Origin: Clostridia bacterium
Lineage (GTDB): Bacteria > Bacillota > Clostridia > UBA1381 > UBA9506
Reading direction: 5' to 3'
Assembly: GCA_017416855.1 (NCBI GenBank)
Contig: JAFQAZ010000025.1
Location: forward strand, 1-64,000
Length of the DNA: 64,000 bases
The notes under the pieces are model-generated. The model ran no database searches, was not told where the DNA came from, and saw only the letters and a program-made list of their open reading frames with translations. Shown piece after piece: positions 6,827-16,192 of the stretch. A program made the translations under genes and the position numbers. Position 1 is the stretch's first letter, and each line of letters begins with the position of its first letter.

Positions 6827-9430
6827 TTAATTCTTAGCAGTTTTTTGCAACTCAAACAACACATTCATTGCCTCAATGGGCGTCAGTGTGGTGATATCCA
6901 TTGACTTTAAACATTCAATAATCTCAGCACCGCGCATATCTGCAATACCAAGCTGCATATCCGGCTCGGTTATTGGAGCGGTTAAAGTGGTTGTCTGATG
7001 CTTATCATCCTTATTTTCAATAGAGGTTAAAATTTCCTTCGCTCGCTTTACCACTTGCGGAGGCAGACCGGCTAAAGCGGCAACTTCAATACCATAGCTG
7101 TCATCAGCGCCACCGCGTACAATTCGGCGGAGAAAGGTAACACTGTCTCCGCGCTTTTTGCAGGCGATGGAGTAGTTTTTCACACCGGCAAGCTGTCCTT
7201 CCAAAGCGGTCAATTCGTGATAGTGAGTTGCAAACAAGGATTTTGCTCCAAGCTTTTTAGATGATATGTATTCTGCCACACTCCAGGCGATGGCCAGTCC
7301 ATCAAAGGTACTGGTGCCACGACCAATTTCATCTAATAGAAGTAAGCTTTTGTTGGTAGCATTTTTCAAAATGGCAGAGAGCTCTGTCATTTCCACCATA
7401 AAAGTACTCTGACCGGCGGATAAATCGTCGGAGGCGCCGATACGGGTAAAAATTTTATCGCAAATGCCGATTGTACAAGCTGATGCCGGGACAAAAGAGC
7501 CGATTTGAGCCATAATGGTAATCAAGGCCACCTGACGCATATAAGTGGACTTACCGGCCATATTAGGACCTGTTACAATGAGGAAACGGTCATCCTTACA
7601 GTTTAATTCGGCGTCGTTGGGAACGAACAGTTCGTTCTTTAACATTTTTTCAACGACAGGATGACGACCGTCACGAATGCTGATGGTATCTGACATATCT
7701 ACAGTTGGCATCGCATAATTATTCTTAGCCGCCACCTCTGCAAAAGAACAGAGCACATCGGCTATCGCTAAAGCAGTAGCCGTTTTCTGAACCCGCTCTA
7801 CTTCTTGTGCAATGGTATCCCGGATATCACAAAAGAGCTTGTATTCTCTCTGACGCAAACGCTCTTCAGCACCTAACAGTTTATCTTCAAGTGCTTTGAG
7901 TTCCGGATGAATATATCGCTCATTATTGGCTAAAGTCTGCTTGCGGATATATTCCGGAGGGACCTCACCCTGAAAGGATTTGGGTACATCAATATAATAT
8001 CCGAACACTCGGTTATAGCTGATTTTCAGGGTTTTAATGCCTGTGCGTTCACGCTCTGCCGCTTCCATGCAGGTAACGGCTTCGTGTCCGTTATCCTTCA
8101 AGTCTCGGTTTGTATCAACCTCTTCGTCATAGCCTTCTTTAATAATGCCGCCTTCGCGGGTAATATTGGGGGCGTCGTCCCGGATGGCTGCTTCCAAAAT
8201 GTCTAATAAATCACCCATTGTGTCAAGACTCTCAGACAATTCATTGATTAAGGGAGAGTCTAACCGTGCAAGCAGCAATTCCACCTCCGGTAACACTAGG
8301 AGAGAACGTTTAAAAGCGACCAATTCTCTGGGTGTAGCCGATTTGCAGACAATACGGCCGATCAGGCGCTCTAAATCCTGAATTTCATAAAGAGCCGCCA
8401 TTAGGTCCATACGCAGTTCTGCATTTTTCAGTAAGGTATCTACAGCATATAGACGTTTTTGAATTTTGGTGCAATTCACCAAGGGCTTTTCCAAAAAGCT
8501 TTTCAGCATACGGCCGCCCATGGCGGTTTTGGTTTTATCCAGCACCCAAAGCAGAGAACCTTTTTTGTTGCCTAAGCGCATAGTTTCCGTCAGCTCCAGG
8601 TTGCGACGGGTGTTGGCATCAAGCTCCATATAATCTTCTGCGCTATAATGCCGTACAGCACGGATGTGTTTTAAAAATGTTTTTTGTGTGGCTGTTAAAT
8701 ACTCGATTAACAGACCTAAGGTGTTGATGACACAAGTATCCTCAGGCAGACCTAATGCTACCGGAGTATCAACATTGAACTGCTTTGTGATCAAATCCCA
8801 TGAGTGTTCCCACTCCGGTTCAAAAGCAGCCTGATCCATTCTGGCGTTAAAGCGTAAATCAATTTCTGCGCGGAGAAGCTCGTTTTCATAAACCGGACCG
8901 GAACAAATGATTTCCGCCGGCTTATACCGTGCCAGTTCATCCAGCAATTTTTGCCAGGAGGGCAAGGTGACTAAAAACAACTCACCGGTGCTTATATCAG
9001 CAAAGGATACGCCAAATCGGCCGCTATCTTCATAAACAGCACAAAGAAAGTTGTTGCTTTTTTCCTCAAGCTGAGCGGTATCTGTTATAGTGCCGGGGGT
9101 GATAACGCGGATAACATCGCGGGGGAGCACACCTTTTACTTCGCCTGGCAGAGCCATTTGTTCACAAATAGCCACTTTAAAGCCTTTGGCGGTTAAACGA
9201 CCGATATATGTATCTGCCGCATGAAAAGGTACACCGCACATGGGATTGTTTTCTACGTCCGGTCGACCGGCTTCATTTTTCTGACGGCTGGTCAGTGCTA
9301 AATCCAGCACTTCAGAAGCCGTGCGGGCATCTTCTGAAAACATTTCATAAAAGTCGCCCATACGGAAAAACAGAATCGCATCGGGATATTCTTTTTTCAG
9401 CTCATAATACCGCTCCATTGCCGGTGTCAT
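6827..9430 (-). CDS. mutS: DNA mismatch repair protein MutS
   Basis: An 867-residue full-length MutS1. The N-terminal mismatch-binding domain carries the Phe-x-Glu wedge motif ([12 protein letters not shown]); connector, core, clamp and C-terminal ABC ATPase domains follow. Walker [12 protein letters not shown] lies near residue 620, with [15 protein letters not shown] (Walker B/signature) and THYHELT after it. It recognises base mismatches and recruits MutL; no mutL is in the window. The ATG at 9430 has AGGAGGA eight bases upstream. It is in an operon with the RicA-like gene and miaB upstream and smpB downstream. Confidence 0.97.
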   Translation of the reverse strand: MTPAMERYYELKKEYPDAILFFRMGDFYEMFSEDARTASEVLDLALTSRQKNEAGRPDVENNPMCGVPFHAADTYIGRLTAKGFKVAICEQMALPGEVKGVLPRDVIRVITPGTITDTAQLEEKSNNFLCAVYEDSGRFGVSFADISTGELFLVTLPSWQKLLDELARYKPAEIICSGPVYENELLRAEIDLRFNARMDQAAFEPEWEHSWDLITKQFNVDTPVALGLPEDTCVINTLGLLIEYLTATQKTFLKHIRAVRHYSAEDYMELDANTRRNLELTETMRLGNKKGSLLWVLDKTKTAMGGRMLKSFLEKPLVNCTKIQKRLYAVDTLLKNAELRMDLMAALYEIQDLERLIGRIVCKSATPRELVAFKRSLLVLPEVELLLARLDSPLINELSESLDTMGDLLDILEAAIRDDAPNITREGGIIKEGYDEEVDTNRDLKDNGHEAVTCMEAAERERTGIKTLKISYNRVFGYYIDVPKSFQGEVPPEYIRKQTLANNERYIHPELKALEDKLLGAEERLRQREYKLFCDIRDTIAQEVERVQKTATALAIADVLCSFAEVAAKNNYAMPTVDMSDTISIRDGRHPVVEKMLKNELFVPNDAELNCKDDRFLIVTGPNMAGKSTYMRQVALITIMAQIGSFVPASACTIGICDKIFTRIGASDDLSAGQSTFMVEMTELSAILKNATNKSLLLLDEIGRGTSTFDGLAIAWSVAEYISSKKLGAKSLFATHYHELTALEGQLAGVKNYSIACKKRGDSVTFLRRIVRGGADDSYGIEVAALAGLPPQVVKRAKEILTSIENKDDKHQTTTLTAPITEPDMQLGIADMRGAEIIECLKSMDITTLTPIEAMNVLFELQKTAKN

Positions 9431-9457
9431 AAGTTGTTCCTCCTGCTCATGTATTGT

Positions 9458-9856
9458 TTAGTGGCATCCGCTGCAACCGGAACAGTTGCCGGAGCAACCG
9501 CCTGCTTCTTCACCGCGGATGTGGTAACCGATGATTTCATTCACCTGTGTAATGATACGGTTAAATTTAGACTTTGCTTCTAAATATGCTTTTGCAGTAG
9601 CATTCTGTGTTAATTCAGCCATGTTTTCATTCATTTTCTGGCGGAAGGATTCCAGCTTTTCTGCCGTCATAGTAGTTGAATGCATTTCTTTGGAAAGCTC
9701 GGCGCTTTTCTTTTCATATTCGGCAACGGCAGCCTGTGCATCCTCATCGCTGAAGAATGTGGTTTCCATTTCCTGAAATTCTGCCAGTTCAGCAGATTCG
9801 GCTAATAATTCGCCTAATTCATGTGCTTTTTTTAAAATATTTTCCATTTTATTCAT
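9458..9856 (-). CDS. YlbF/YmcA (RicA) family protein with Cys-rich tail
   Basis: A 132-residue, largely helical protein of the DUF964 (Com_YlbF) family. In Bacillus, YmcA and YlbF form the Ric complex with YaaT, which controls mRNA maturation by RNase Y and affects sporulation and competence. Position directly after miaB matches the Bacillus ymcB-ymcA order, so RicA/YmcA is the better match. The C-terminus is GGCSGNCSGCSGCH: four closely spaced Cys plus a terminal His that could hold an Fe-S cluster. The start is uncertain: the ATG at 9856 is only two bases from its SD, and the ATG three codons later is an alternative. A ricT homologue lies at 30.4-31.3 kb. Confidence 0.85.
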   Translation of the reverse strand: MNKMENILKKAHELGELLAESAELAEFQEMETTFFSDEDAQAAVAEYEKKSAELSKEMHSTTMTAEKLESFRQKMNENMAELTQNATAKAYLEAKSKFNRIITQVNEIIGYHIRGEEAGGCSGNCSGCSGCH

Positions 9857-9868
9857 AACCTTTCTGTG

Positions 9869-11272
9869 TTAATTTTCTGTTAAACTACCGGAGAGTGACC
9901 ATGTGTTGGTTTTATTCACGGTTACGGTGACATAATCACCGGTTTTAATGCCATTCTTCTTCGGGAAGTTTATAATTTTACCGCCGGGGGTACGGCCGGT
10001 GAGCATATCCTTATCGGTTTTGCTTTCGCCTTCCACCAACAGCTCATAGGTCTTACCGAAGCAGGCATCGTTGATTTCTCTTGATATGCGGTTTTGCACT
10101 TCAAGTAATCGGTCAAACCGCTTGTGTTTTTCATCATCCGTTACCTTATCATCAATTTCAGCAGCTGGGGTGCCCTTTCGTTTGGAATAAATGAAAGAGA
10201 ACACGCTGTCAAAACGAACGGCTTCTAAAACCTTAATGGTTTCTTCAAAATCTTCTGCCGATTCGTTGGGGAAGCCAACAATGATATCGGTGGTTAAGGT
10301 AATGTCCGGCATTTTCTCGCGGACACGGCGTACCAAATCCAGGTATTGCGCCTGATTATAGTGACGGTTCATAGCTTTTAGAATTCTATCACTCCCGGCC
10401 TGGAAGGGAAGGTGCAGCTGAGGCATTACCTTATCACATTCAGCCATAGCCGTAATGAGACGCTCACTTATATCCTTGGGATGAGATGTCATAAACCGGA
10501 TGCGGCGGACACCGGGAATACTATTGACCATACGGAGCAAATCAGCAAAGTCAATGTCTTCTTCTAAATCCTTGCCATATGCATTGACATTTTGACCTAA
10601 GAGGCTGATTTCCGTTACCCCTTGCGCCACCAGGCCTTTGATTTCCCCTAAAACCCGTTCCGGTTGACGGCTGCGTTCACGACCACGGACATAGGGTACA
10701 ATACAGTATGTGCAGAAGTTGTTGCAGCCATACATAACAGAGACCCAGGCCTTAGGGTCACCGGTGCGGTACATGGGCACATCCTCTGCGATCACGCCTT
10801 CGGAATCTTCTACAGAAAAGACTCTTTTATCATCCAGCAATGCTTCATATAAAAGCTGTGGAAATTTGTGGAGAGAGTGGGTGCCGAACACCAGGGAAAC
10901 GTGACGGTATTTGCTTTTGATTGTTTTTGCCATGTGCTCCTGCTGTGCCATACAACCGCAAAGGCCAATGAGGAGTTCAGGACGACGGCGTTTTTCGTGA
11001 ACCAAAGCGCCGATGTTTCCCAAAACGCGCTGTTCTGCCCCTTCGCGGACAGCGCAGGTGTTATATAAAATAAGGTCGGCTTCTTCTTTATTTTCTGTAA
11101 ACGTATATCCCATAACGGCCAGCATACCTCGAATACGCTCGGAGTCGTTTTCGTTCTGCTGACAGCCATAGGTAATCACAAGAGCCTTAGGACTGCGGTG
11201 TGCCATCATATTTTTCACGCGGTCAGAAAACTCTGCCTGTTTATTCATTTCTTCGGCTGAAACTGTTTTCAT
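9869..11272 (-). CDS. miaB: tRNA-2-methylthio-N6-dimethylallyladenosine synthase MiaB
   Basis: A 467-residue radical-SAM methylthiotransferase. The N-terminal UPF0004 domain holds the auxiliary cluster Cys in TYGCQQN, YNTCAVRE and LCGCMAQQ. The radical SAM motif YGCNNFCTYC (CxxxCxxC) is near residue 182, followed by IVPYVRGRERSR. A C-terminal TRAM domain starts around residue 400 (FGKTYELLVEG). It adds the methylthio group to i6A37 of tRNAs reading UNN codons. It is the first gene of the miaB-ricA-mutS-smpB run. The QN after the first Cys and the overall pattern fit MiaB rather than MtaB or RimO. Confidence 0.95.
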   Translation of the reverse strand: MKTVSAEEMNKQAEFSDRVKNMMAHRSPKALVITYGCQQNENDSERIRGMLAVMGYTFTENKEEADLILYNTCAVREGAEQRVLGNIGALVHEKRRRPELLIGLCGCMAQQEHMAKTIKSKYRHVSLVFGTHSLHKFPQLLYEALLDDKRVFSVEDSEGVIAEDVPMYRTGDPKAWVSVMYGCNNFCTYCIVPYVRGRERSRQPERVLGEIKGLVAQGVTEISLLGQNVNAYGKDLEEDIDFADLLRMVNSIPGVRRIRFMTSHPKDISERLITAMAECDKVMPQLHLPFQAGSDRILKAMNRHYNQAQYLDLVRRVREKMPDITLTTDIIVGFPNESAEDFEETIKVLEAVRFDSVFSFIYSKRKGTPAAEIDDKVTDDEKHKRFDRLLEVQNRISREINDACFGKTYELLVEGESKTDKDMLTGRTPGGKIINFPKKNGIKTGDYVTVTVNKTNTWSLSGSLTEN

Positions 11273-11290
11273 AACAAGGCTCCTTTCTTT

Positions 11291-12385
11291 TTAAAGTGTT
11301 TGCAAAATAGAAGACAGCGCTTCTACAAAGCCTTTACATTCTTCTAAGGTGCCAATGGTTACGCGGAGATAGCCGGGCATACCCAACACGTGTCCGCCTT
11401 TTACGATGTAGCCTTTTGTAAGGAGTGCTTCGTAAACGGTTTTGGCATCCTTTTTTGTATCAACCGCAATAAAGTTGGTGCTGGTTTTAACAAAAGGAAG
11501 TCCCATTTCAGTAAAGGCTTCTTCTAAGTATTTTTTTCCTTCTTTGTTTGCTTTTAAAGACTGATTTAAAAAGTCCTCATCTTCCAAAGCGGCTTCGGCG
11601 GCAGCTAGGGCAGGGGAGCAAACGTTAAAGGGTGGACGGGCCTTTTCCAGCTCGGCAAGCAGGTGGCTATCGCCAATGCCATAACCCACACGAAGTCCGG
11701 CCAGTCCATAAATTTTAGAAAAGGTTCGCAGAATGAGAATGTTTTTTCTATCTTTAAGCAATGCCAAGCTGTTGGGATAATCAGCATTTCCTGCAGCGTA
11801 TTCATAATAAGCTTCATCAACAACCACCAAAACATTTTCGGGCACTTTTTCGAAAAAGGAAAGCTGTTCCTTTTCTGTGTACATCCCGCCGGTTGGATTG
11901 TTTGGATTGCAGAGCCAGATCACCTTGGTTTTCGGAGTGATGGCAGAGAGCAACATCTCGGGATTATACTGCATATTTTTGTTTAAAGCAACTTTTACGG
12001 GAGTTGCACCGTTGGCCAGAACATTCAATTCATAAAGAGAGAAGGAAGGATCCGGCATAATGCTTTCGTCCCCTTCAGCTAAAAAGGTTTTGCACACCAG
12101 CTCAATCAGTCCGTCGCTTCCGGTGCCGAAAATAAAGTTTTCCGGCTGTAAGTTTAAGTGAGAAGCCAGTGCCTGACGAAGAGAGTAAGCATTAGGGTCG
12201 GGATACATAAACACATCCTGCATTGCCTTTCCGGCGGCAACTAAGGCCTTGGGAGAGGCTCCTAAGGGGTTTTCGTTAGAGGCGAGTTTAACAACTTCGG
12301 AAAGACCAAACTGCCGTTTAATTTCATCAATGGGGCGACCGGGGGCATAAGGTGCCACCTGCGCCAATGTTTTTTTAATCTGCAT
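11291..12385 (-). CDS. hisC: Histidinol-phosphate aminotransferase
   Basis: A 364-residue class II aminotransferase of fold type I. Visible features: NENPLGASPKA near the N-terminus, NPNNPTGG and VDEAYYEYA (cofactor Asp and Tyr), and TFSKIYGLAGLRVGYG containing the PLP-binding Lys. It converts imidazole acetol phosphate and glutamate to histidinol phosphate; family members can also act on aromatic keto acids. No other his gene is nearby, so an aromatic or dual role is possible. It sits between miaB and purE on the same strand and may share their transcript. Confidence 0.9.
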   Translation of the reverse strand: MQIKKTLAQVAPYAPGRPIDEIKRQFGLSEVVKLASNENPLGASPKALVAAGKAMQDVFMYPDPNAYSLRQALASHLNLQPENFIFGTGSDGLIELVCKTFLAEGDESIMPDPSFSLYELNVLANGATPVKVALNKNMQYNPEMLLSAITPKTKVIWLCNPNNPTGGMYTEKEQLSFFEKVPENVLVVVDEAYYEYAAGNADYPNSLALLKDRKNILILRTFSKIYGLAGLRVGYGIGDSHLLAELEKARPPFNVCSPALAAAEAALEDEDFLNQSLKANKEGKKYLEEAFTEMGLPFVKTSTNFIAVDTKKDAKTVYEALLTKGYIVKGGHVLGMPGYLRVTIGTLEECKGFVEALSSILQTL

Positions 12386-12396
12386 AGAATTACACC

Positions 12397-12903
12397 TTAT
12401 ACATTAGCGGCTTCTTCGCGAATAGCCTTATTTTTTGCTTCTACTTCTGCTGCCATATCAGCTTTGAACTGCGCCAGTTTGGGCTGAATATCTTCGTATT
12501 TTAAAGACAAAATCTGTGCAGCTAAAATACCGGCGTTATCAGCACCATCAATGGCAACAGTAGCCACGGGAATACCCTTGGGCATCTGCACCATAGAAAG
12601 GAGAGAATCAAGACCGTCCATCGTGGAGGACTTCATAGGGATGCCAATGACAGGCAAAGTGGTAAAAGCAGCCAGTACACCGGCTAAGTGCGCTGCTTTG
12701 CCGGCAGCGGCAATGATAATATCCACGCCGTTTGCCTGAGCATTTTTTGCATAATGCTCTGCGGCATCCGGTGTTCTGTGGGCAGAAATAACGTTGACAT
12801 CAGCTTCGATGCCGAATTTTTTCAGCATAGCAATACATTTTTTTACTACGGGGAAATCAGAATCGCTGCCCATAATCACAGCGGCTTTTGGTTGTTTATT
12901 CAT
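12397..12903 (-). CDS. purE: 5-(carboxyamino)imidazole ribonucleotide mutase PurE
   Basis: A 168-residue PurE with the class signature [13 protein letters not shown] at the start, ISAHRTPD, and the [24 protein letters not shown] block. It carries out the carboxylation step giving CAIR in purine synthesis, either from N5-CAIR (class I, needs PurK) or directly from AIR and CO2 (class II); I cannot assign the class. It is unlinked from the purF-purD run at 47-53 kb and sits 11 bp upstream of hisC. No purK is seen in the window. Confidence 0.94.
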   Translation of the reverse strand: MNKQPKAAVIMGSDSDFPVVKKCIAMLKKFGIEADVNVISAHRTPDAAEHYAKNAQANGVDIIIAAAGKAAHLAGVLAAFTTLPVIGIPMKSSTMDGLDSLLSMVQMPKGIPVATVAIDGADNAGILAAQILSLKYEDIQPKLAQFKADMAAEVEAKNKAIREEAANV

Positions 12904-12922
12904 TTGTCATCATCCTTTTATT

Positions 12923-13864
12923 TTATTTAATAATTTGCGTCATAATGTAATACACACCGGGCAAGGTGATAAGACTCAACACCGTAGTAATGAACACACA
13001 CTCTGTTGCATAGCGATAGTCAGAACCCAGTTCGCTGGAAACAACTGTGAGAATGGTCTGTACCGGCATGGCAGCCTGGAGAATCAGAACACCCACCATA
13101 GTTTTATCAAAAAACGGCAGGTATGAAAAAACAAACATCAGGGCAATGGGCACCAGAATCATTTTCACAAGAACAATAAAGTAAATGGTGAACCGCTTAT
13201 AAATGCCCTTAAGGGGAATGGTGGCTAATGTTATGCCGATAAAAAGCATGGAAAGATTAGTGGTCATTTTACCCACGGAAGACAATGTATCGTGCAACAG
13301 GTTTGGCAGACGCACACCAAAGGCCAGCATAACAAGTGCAATAGCAAAGGCAATGGTGTTGGGGTTTATGAGCTTTTTCCAATTGGCTTTTGAATTATTG
13401 CCGGCAGATTTGGCGATGAGATACACGCCGATGGTCCACACGATACCGTCATTGAGTAAAGCATACACAACAGCATAAAACAAGCCTTCCTGACCGTAAA
13501 GAGCAGTAATTAAGGGATAACCCAGAAAGATAACGTTACCAAAAGCACTCATACAGGTGTGAATGGTTTTGGTGGCGGGTGGCAGGCGGAACAGTTTAGA
13601 AACCAAGGTGCCTACGCACAGCATAATGCCAATGCCGCCTAAAGCAAACAGAATTAAAATACCGGCATTTGTCAGCATATCCGGACGCAATGTCTGCCCT
13701 GTGATAGCCGTAATGTTCAAAAGAGGCAGGGTGAACTTTAAAATGATTTTGGAAATGCTGTCCTTCAGTTCAGGTTGGATATATTTTGCCTTAACGCCTA
13801 TAAAGCCCAAAAGCATTAAAATAGCCAGCATAATAATTTGTTTTGCAACGATATCGAAACCCAT
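12923..13864 (-). CDS. AEC-family (auxin efflux carrier-like) transporter
   Basis: A 313-residue membrane protein with about ten hydrophobic segments in two halves. The N-terminus (LMLLGFIGVKAKYI), the PLLNITAITG segment and the AFGNVIFLGYPL motif are typical of the AEC family. Members export or exchange small carboxylates such as malate; the substrate cannot be read from the sequence. The ATG at 13864 follows AGGAG. It is the gene upstream of purE, 19 bp away, so probably in the same transcript. Confidence 0.85.
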   Translation of the reverse strand: MGFDIVAKQIIMLAILMLLGFIGVKAKYIQPELKDSISKIILKFTLPLLNITAITGQTLRPDMLTNAGILILFALGGIGIMLCVGTLVSKLFRLPPATKTIHTCMSAFGNVIFLGYPLITALYGQEGLFYAVVYALLNDGIVWTIGVYLIAKSAGNNSKANWKKLINPNTIAFAIALVMLAFGVRLPNLLHDTLSSVGKMTTNLSMLFIGITLATIPLKGIYKRFTIYFIVLVKMILVPIALMFVFSYLPFFDKTMVGVLILQAAMPVQTILTVVSSELGSDYRYATECVFITTVLSLITLPGVYYIMTQIIK

Positions 13865-13951
13865 GGGAGAACTCCTTTTGTTAGTTGTTTTTAACTAATT
13901 TATTTTATCATATTTTCCGGTAAAATACAATTGTTTTTTTAAAGGAATGTA

Positions 13952-13990
13952 AAAAAAGAGCCGATATGGCAAATGCCATATCGACAAAAA
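13952..13990 (-). terminator. Hairpin after the cysteine synthase gene
   Basis: A palindrome CGATATGGCAAATGCCATATCG with an A-rich flank on the left (T-run when read leftward). It ends the leftward cysteine synthase transcript and separates it from the AEC transporter. Confidence 0.65.
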
Positions 13991-13995
13991 TTTAT

Positions 13996-15006
13996 TTAGC
14001 GGATAACCCGAATACCGGTTAAAGAAATATCAGCGGTTAAAGAGCCTTCCGGCGGTGTTTGTGTTTTGGCATAATCGGTGGATAAATACTTTTTATTATC
14101 ATCAGCAAAAACGGTTACAATAACAGCATCGTCCCCTAAGGCATCGCCGGCTAAAACACAGCCTAAGAAGTTTGCACCGGAGGAAACGCCAACGCCAATG
14201 CCCAATGTTTCAGAAAGCTTTCTGGCCATACAAATAGCATCACCATCATCAACAGAAACAATCTGGTCCATTTCGGGGAGCTTTAAAAGATCCGGAATAA
14301 ATTCATCGGAAATACCGTAAATTCTGTGCTTGCCAACTTTATATCCTGTAGAGAGCGTGGGGGAATTGGAGGGCTCTAAGGGGAATGCTTTACAAGCCGG
14401 ATTGGCTGATTTTAAGCTTCTTGAAATACCCATCACCGTTCCGCCGGTGCCGACACCGGCTACCACACCATCTGCCTTTAAACCTAACGTGCCAAGCTGT
14501 TCAATAATTTCAGCACCGGTGCTTTCAATGTGTGCATTGGTGTTATCTTCATTAGAAAACTGGCAGGGCAGAAAGGCGCCGCCTTGTCTGGCGAAATCCT
14601 CTGTCATTTTAATGGAGCCTAAAAAGCCGCCTTCTTCTGAAGAAACCAGACGGACAGTAGCTCCAAAGCTTTCCATTAAGGCAATACGCTCGCGGCTCAT
14701 CCAATCGGGCATATAAATTTTAACAGGATGACCGAGGTAGCGGCCAATGGCAGAAAAAGAAATACCGGTGTTGCCGCTGGTGGCCTCTACAATGGTATCT
14801 CCCGGGTGAATATCCCCGTTTTCATAGGCTTTTTTCAGTATGTAAAGGGCAACACGGTCTTTAATGCTGCCGGTTACATTATAATATTCAGCTTTTGCAA
14901 AAATGCGACGTGCCTTGCCTTTATAAGTAAACGAAATTTCCAACAAGGGTGTGTGCCCAATTAAAGGTTCTATGGCGGCAAAGCGGTCTTTTAAAGCTTG
15001 ATCCAT
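13996..15006 (-). CDS. PLP-dependent cysteine synthase family protein
   Basis: A 336-residue fold-type II PLP enzyme. The PLP Lys is K49 in NVTGSIKDRVA, the substrate loop is EATSGNTGIS, and GTGGTVMGISRSLK binds the phosphate. Family members make cysteine from O-acetylserine and sulfide (CysK) or act in cystathionine beta-synthase-type reactions. A metA gene with an acetyltransferase-type residue is 2.5 kb away, so sulfur assimilation through acetylated precursors is plausible. The C-terminus (DYAKTQTPPEGSL...) has a short extra tail compared with typical CysK. It has its own start and terminator. Confidence 0.87.
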   Translation of the reverse strand: MDQALKDRFAAIEPLIGHTPLLEISFTYKGKARRIFAKAEYYNVTGSIKDRVALYILKKAYENGDIHPGDTIVEATSGNTGISFSAIGRYLGHPVKIYMPDWMSRERIALMESFGATVRLVSSEEGGFLGSIKMTEDFARQGGAFLPCQFSNEDNTNAHIESTGAEIIEQLGTLGLKADGVVAGVGTGGTVMGISRSLKSANPACKAFPLEPSNSPTLSTGYKVGKHRIYGISDEFIPDLLKLPEMDQIVSVDDGDAICMARKLSETLGIGVGVSSGANFLGCVLAGDALGDDAVIVTVFADDNKKYLSTDYAKTQTPPEGSLTADISLTGIRVIR

Positions 15007-15154
15007 TTAGTTCATTCCTTTTATTTTAAGATTCCTTGTAATCAATGTATGCAGATATGCCATAATGCGTACCTTATTATTATAATACGAAGCGGGAAAA
15101 TTTGCAAGTGGTTAGAAGAATAAATTAAAAAAGACTGCAGCTGCAGTCTTTTGA

Positions 15155-16015
15155 TTATTCAATAGCTTTCATAGCTGTTTCAACGGCTTCCTGAGAAATG
15201 TCACATTGTAAGCGGTAAACCGGCAATGCTTCAATGATTTTTGCCATAATATCCAGATTTTTTTCGGCCAGATCAGCAATAACAGGCTTGCGCACTGCTT
15301 CAAACAGCTTCCACACTGCATCCATAGAATCCATATCGGTTAAAGAACAGGTTTTGCCACGTTCAATAAATACAATGGCTTTCAAGGGAACACGCAGATT
15401 TTTGTGAATGGAATTTTTGCCGCTCCATGGGGCGCCATACAGGTAAGGGACGCCGTTTTCCAAACGAACAATGGGCATATCATCGTTGACAATTTCTGTT
15501 CCCGGGGCATATTTCGTCCATAGATTTGTATGGGTGGACTTGCCTGTGCCGGAGGGAGCAGAAAACAACAAACCTTTTCCGTCATAAGCCAGGGAAGAAG
15601 CGTGAATGATGGTACCTTCGCGGAATAAGAGGGCATAGCGGAGAATTTCCTGGGTTAAATTATAAGGTCGTTCGTCCCGCGTAACATGTAAAAGTGCTGT
15701 AGGGCACAACCAAAGGTCGATGTGGCTGAAGGTTTCATCCGCAATCATTAAATTTAAAATTTTATCGGTAAACTCTTCGATTTTATCCACAAAAGCATAG
15801 CCGTTTTCTGTTTTATACCAACGACGTTTGTTCACTTCGGCAATTAAAGTGCCGGTTGGTTCAGAAATACTGTCGCACTCCGGATGCACGGAAAATGTAA
15901 TATCCGGTGTGTCTGTGGCCGGAGCTTCGTAAAAAGAAAGGTGGTAAAGCCCTTCTGTATGAAAGAGAGCATCGGTTTTAACGGTGAGCCCCCCTAATGT
16001 ATAACGTAAAGACAT
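15155..16015 (-). CDS. HPr kinase-like (PEPCK-fold) protein, orphan
   Basis: A 286-residue protein. The first about 130 residues form an unfamiliar beta-rich domain; the C-terminal half is HprK-like with the P-loop SAPSGTGKSTHT near residue 150 and VNDDMPIVR as the acidic catalytic pair. True HprK has a different N-terminal domain and a KNAAELRGIG-type region, not seen here. Similar stand-alone kinases occur beside PqqD-type proteins and in some lasso-peptide clusters, where they phosphorylate the precursor. None of those partners is adjacent. The substrate is unknown; it may be a peptide or protein Ser. It is a single gene between cysteine synthase and tyrS. Confidence 0.75.
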   Translation of the reverse strand: MSLRYTLGGLTVKTDALFHTEGLYHLSFYEAPATDTPDITFSVHPECDSISEPTGTLIAEVNKRRWYKTENGYAFVDKIEEFTDKILNLMIADETFSHIDLWLCPTALLHVTRDERPYNLTQEILRYALLFREGTIIHASSLAYDGKGLLFSAPSGTGKSTHTNLWTKYAPGTEIVNDDMPIVRLENGVPYLYGAPWSGKNSIHKNLRVPLKAIVFIERGKTCSLTDMDSMDAVWKLFEAVRKPVIADLAEKNLDIMAKIIEALPVYRLQCDISQEAVETAMKAIE

Positions 16016-16126
16016 AGAATCACTCCTGTTATTCTATAAAAAGCAACATTACATATTATAAATTCTATCATTAAACAAAGGGATTGTCAATGATTTTACA
16101 ATGTGCAATTTTGTCAAAGAGGGGAC

Positions 16127-16155
16127 TTGTTTTTGTGTCAGTTTTATGTTACAAT
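16127..16155 (+). promoter_or_regulatory. Predicted sigma-A promoter of tyrS-metA
   Basis: TTGTTT (16127-16132), 17 bp, TACAAT (16150-16155), 37 bp before the TTG start of tyrS. I see no T-box leader in this gap, unlike many Firmicute tyrS genes. Confidence 0.5.
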
Positions 16156-16192
16156 AAATTGAATAGTGTATTAATTTAAAGGGGCGAGAAGA

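Noticed and set aside
16016-16192. T-box riboswitch before tyrS
   Set aside because: I could not find the AGGGTGGNACCGCG-type T-box sequence or a terminator here; the same is true before thrS.
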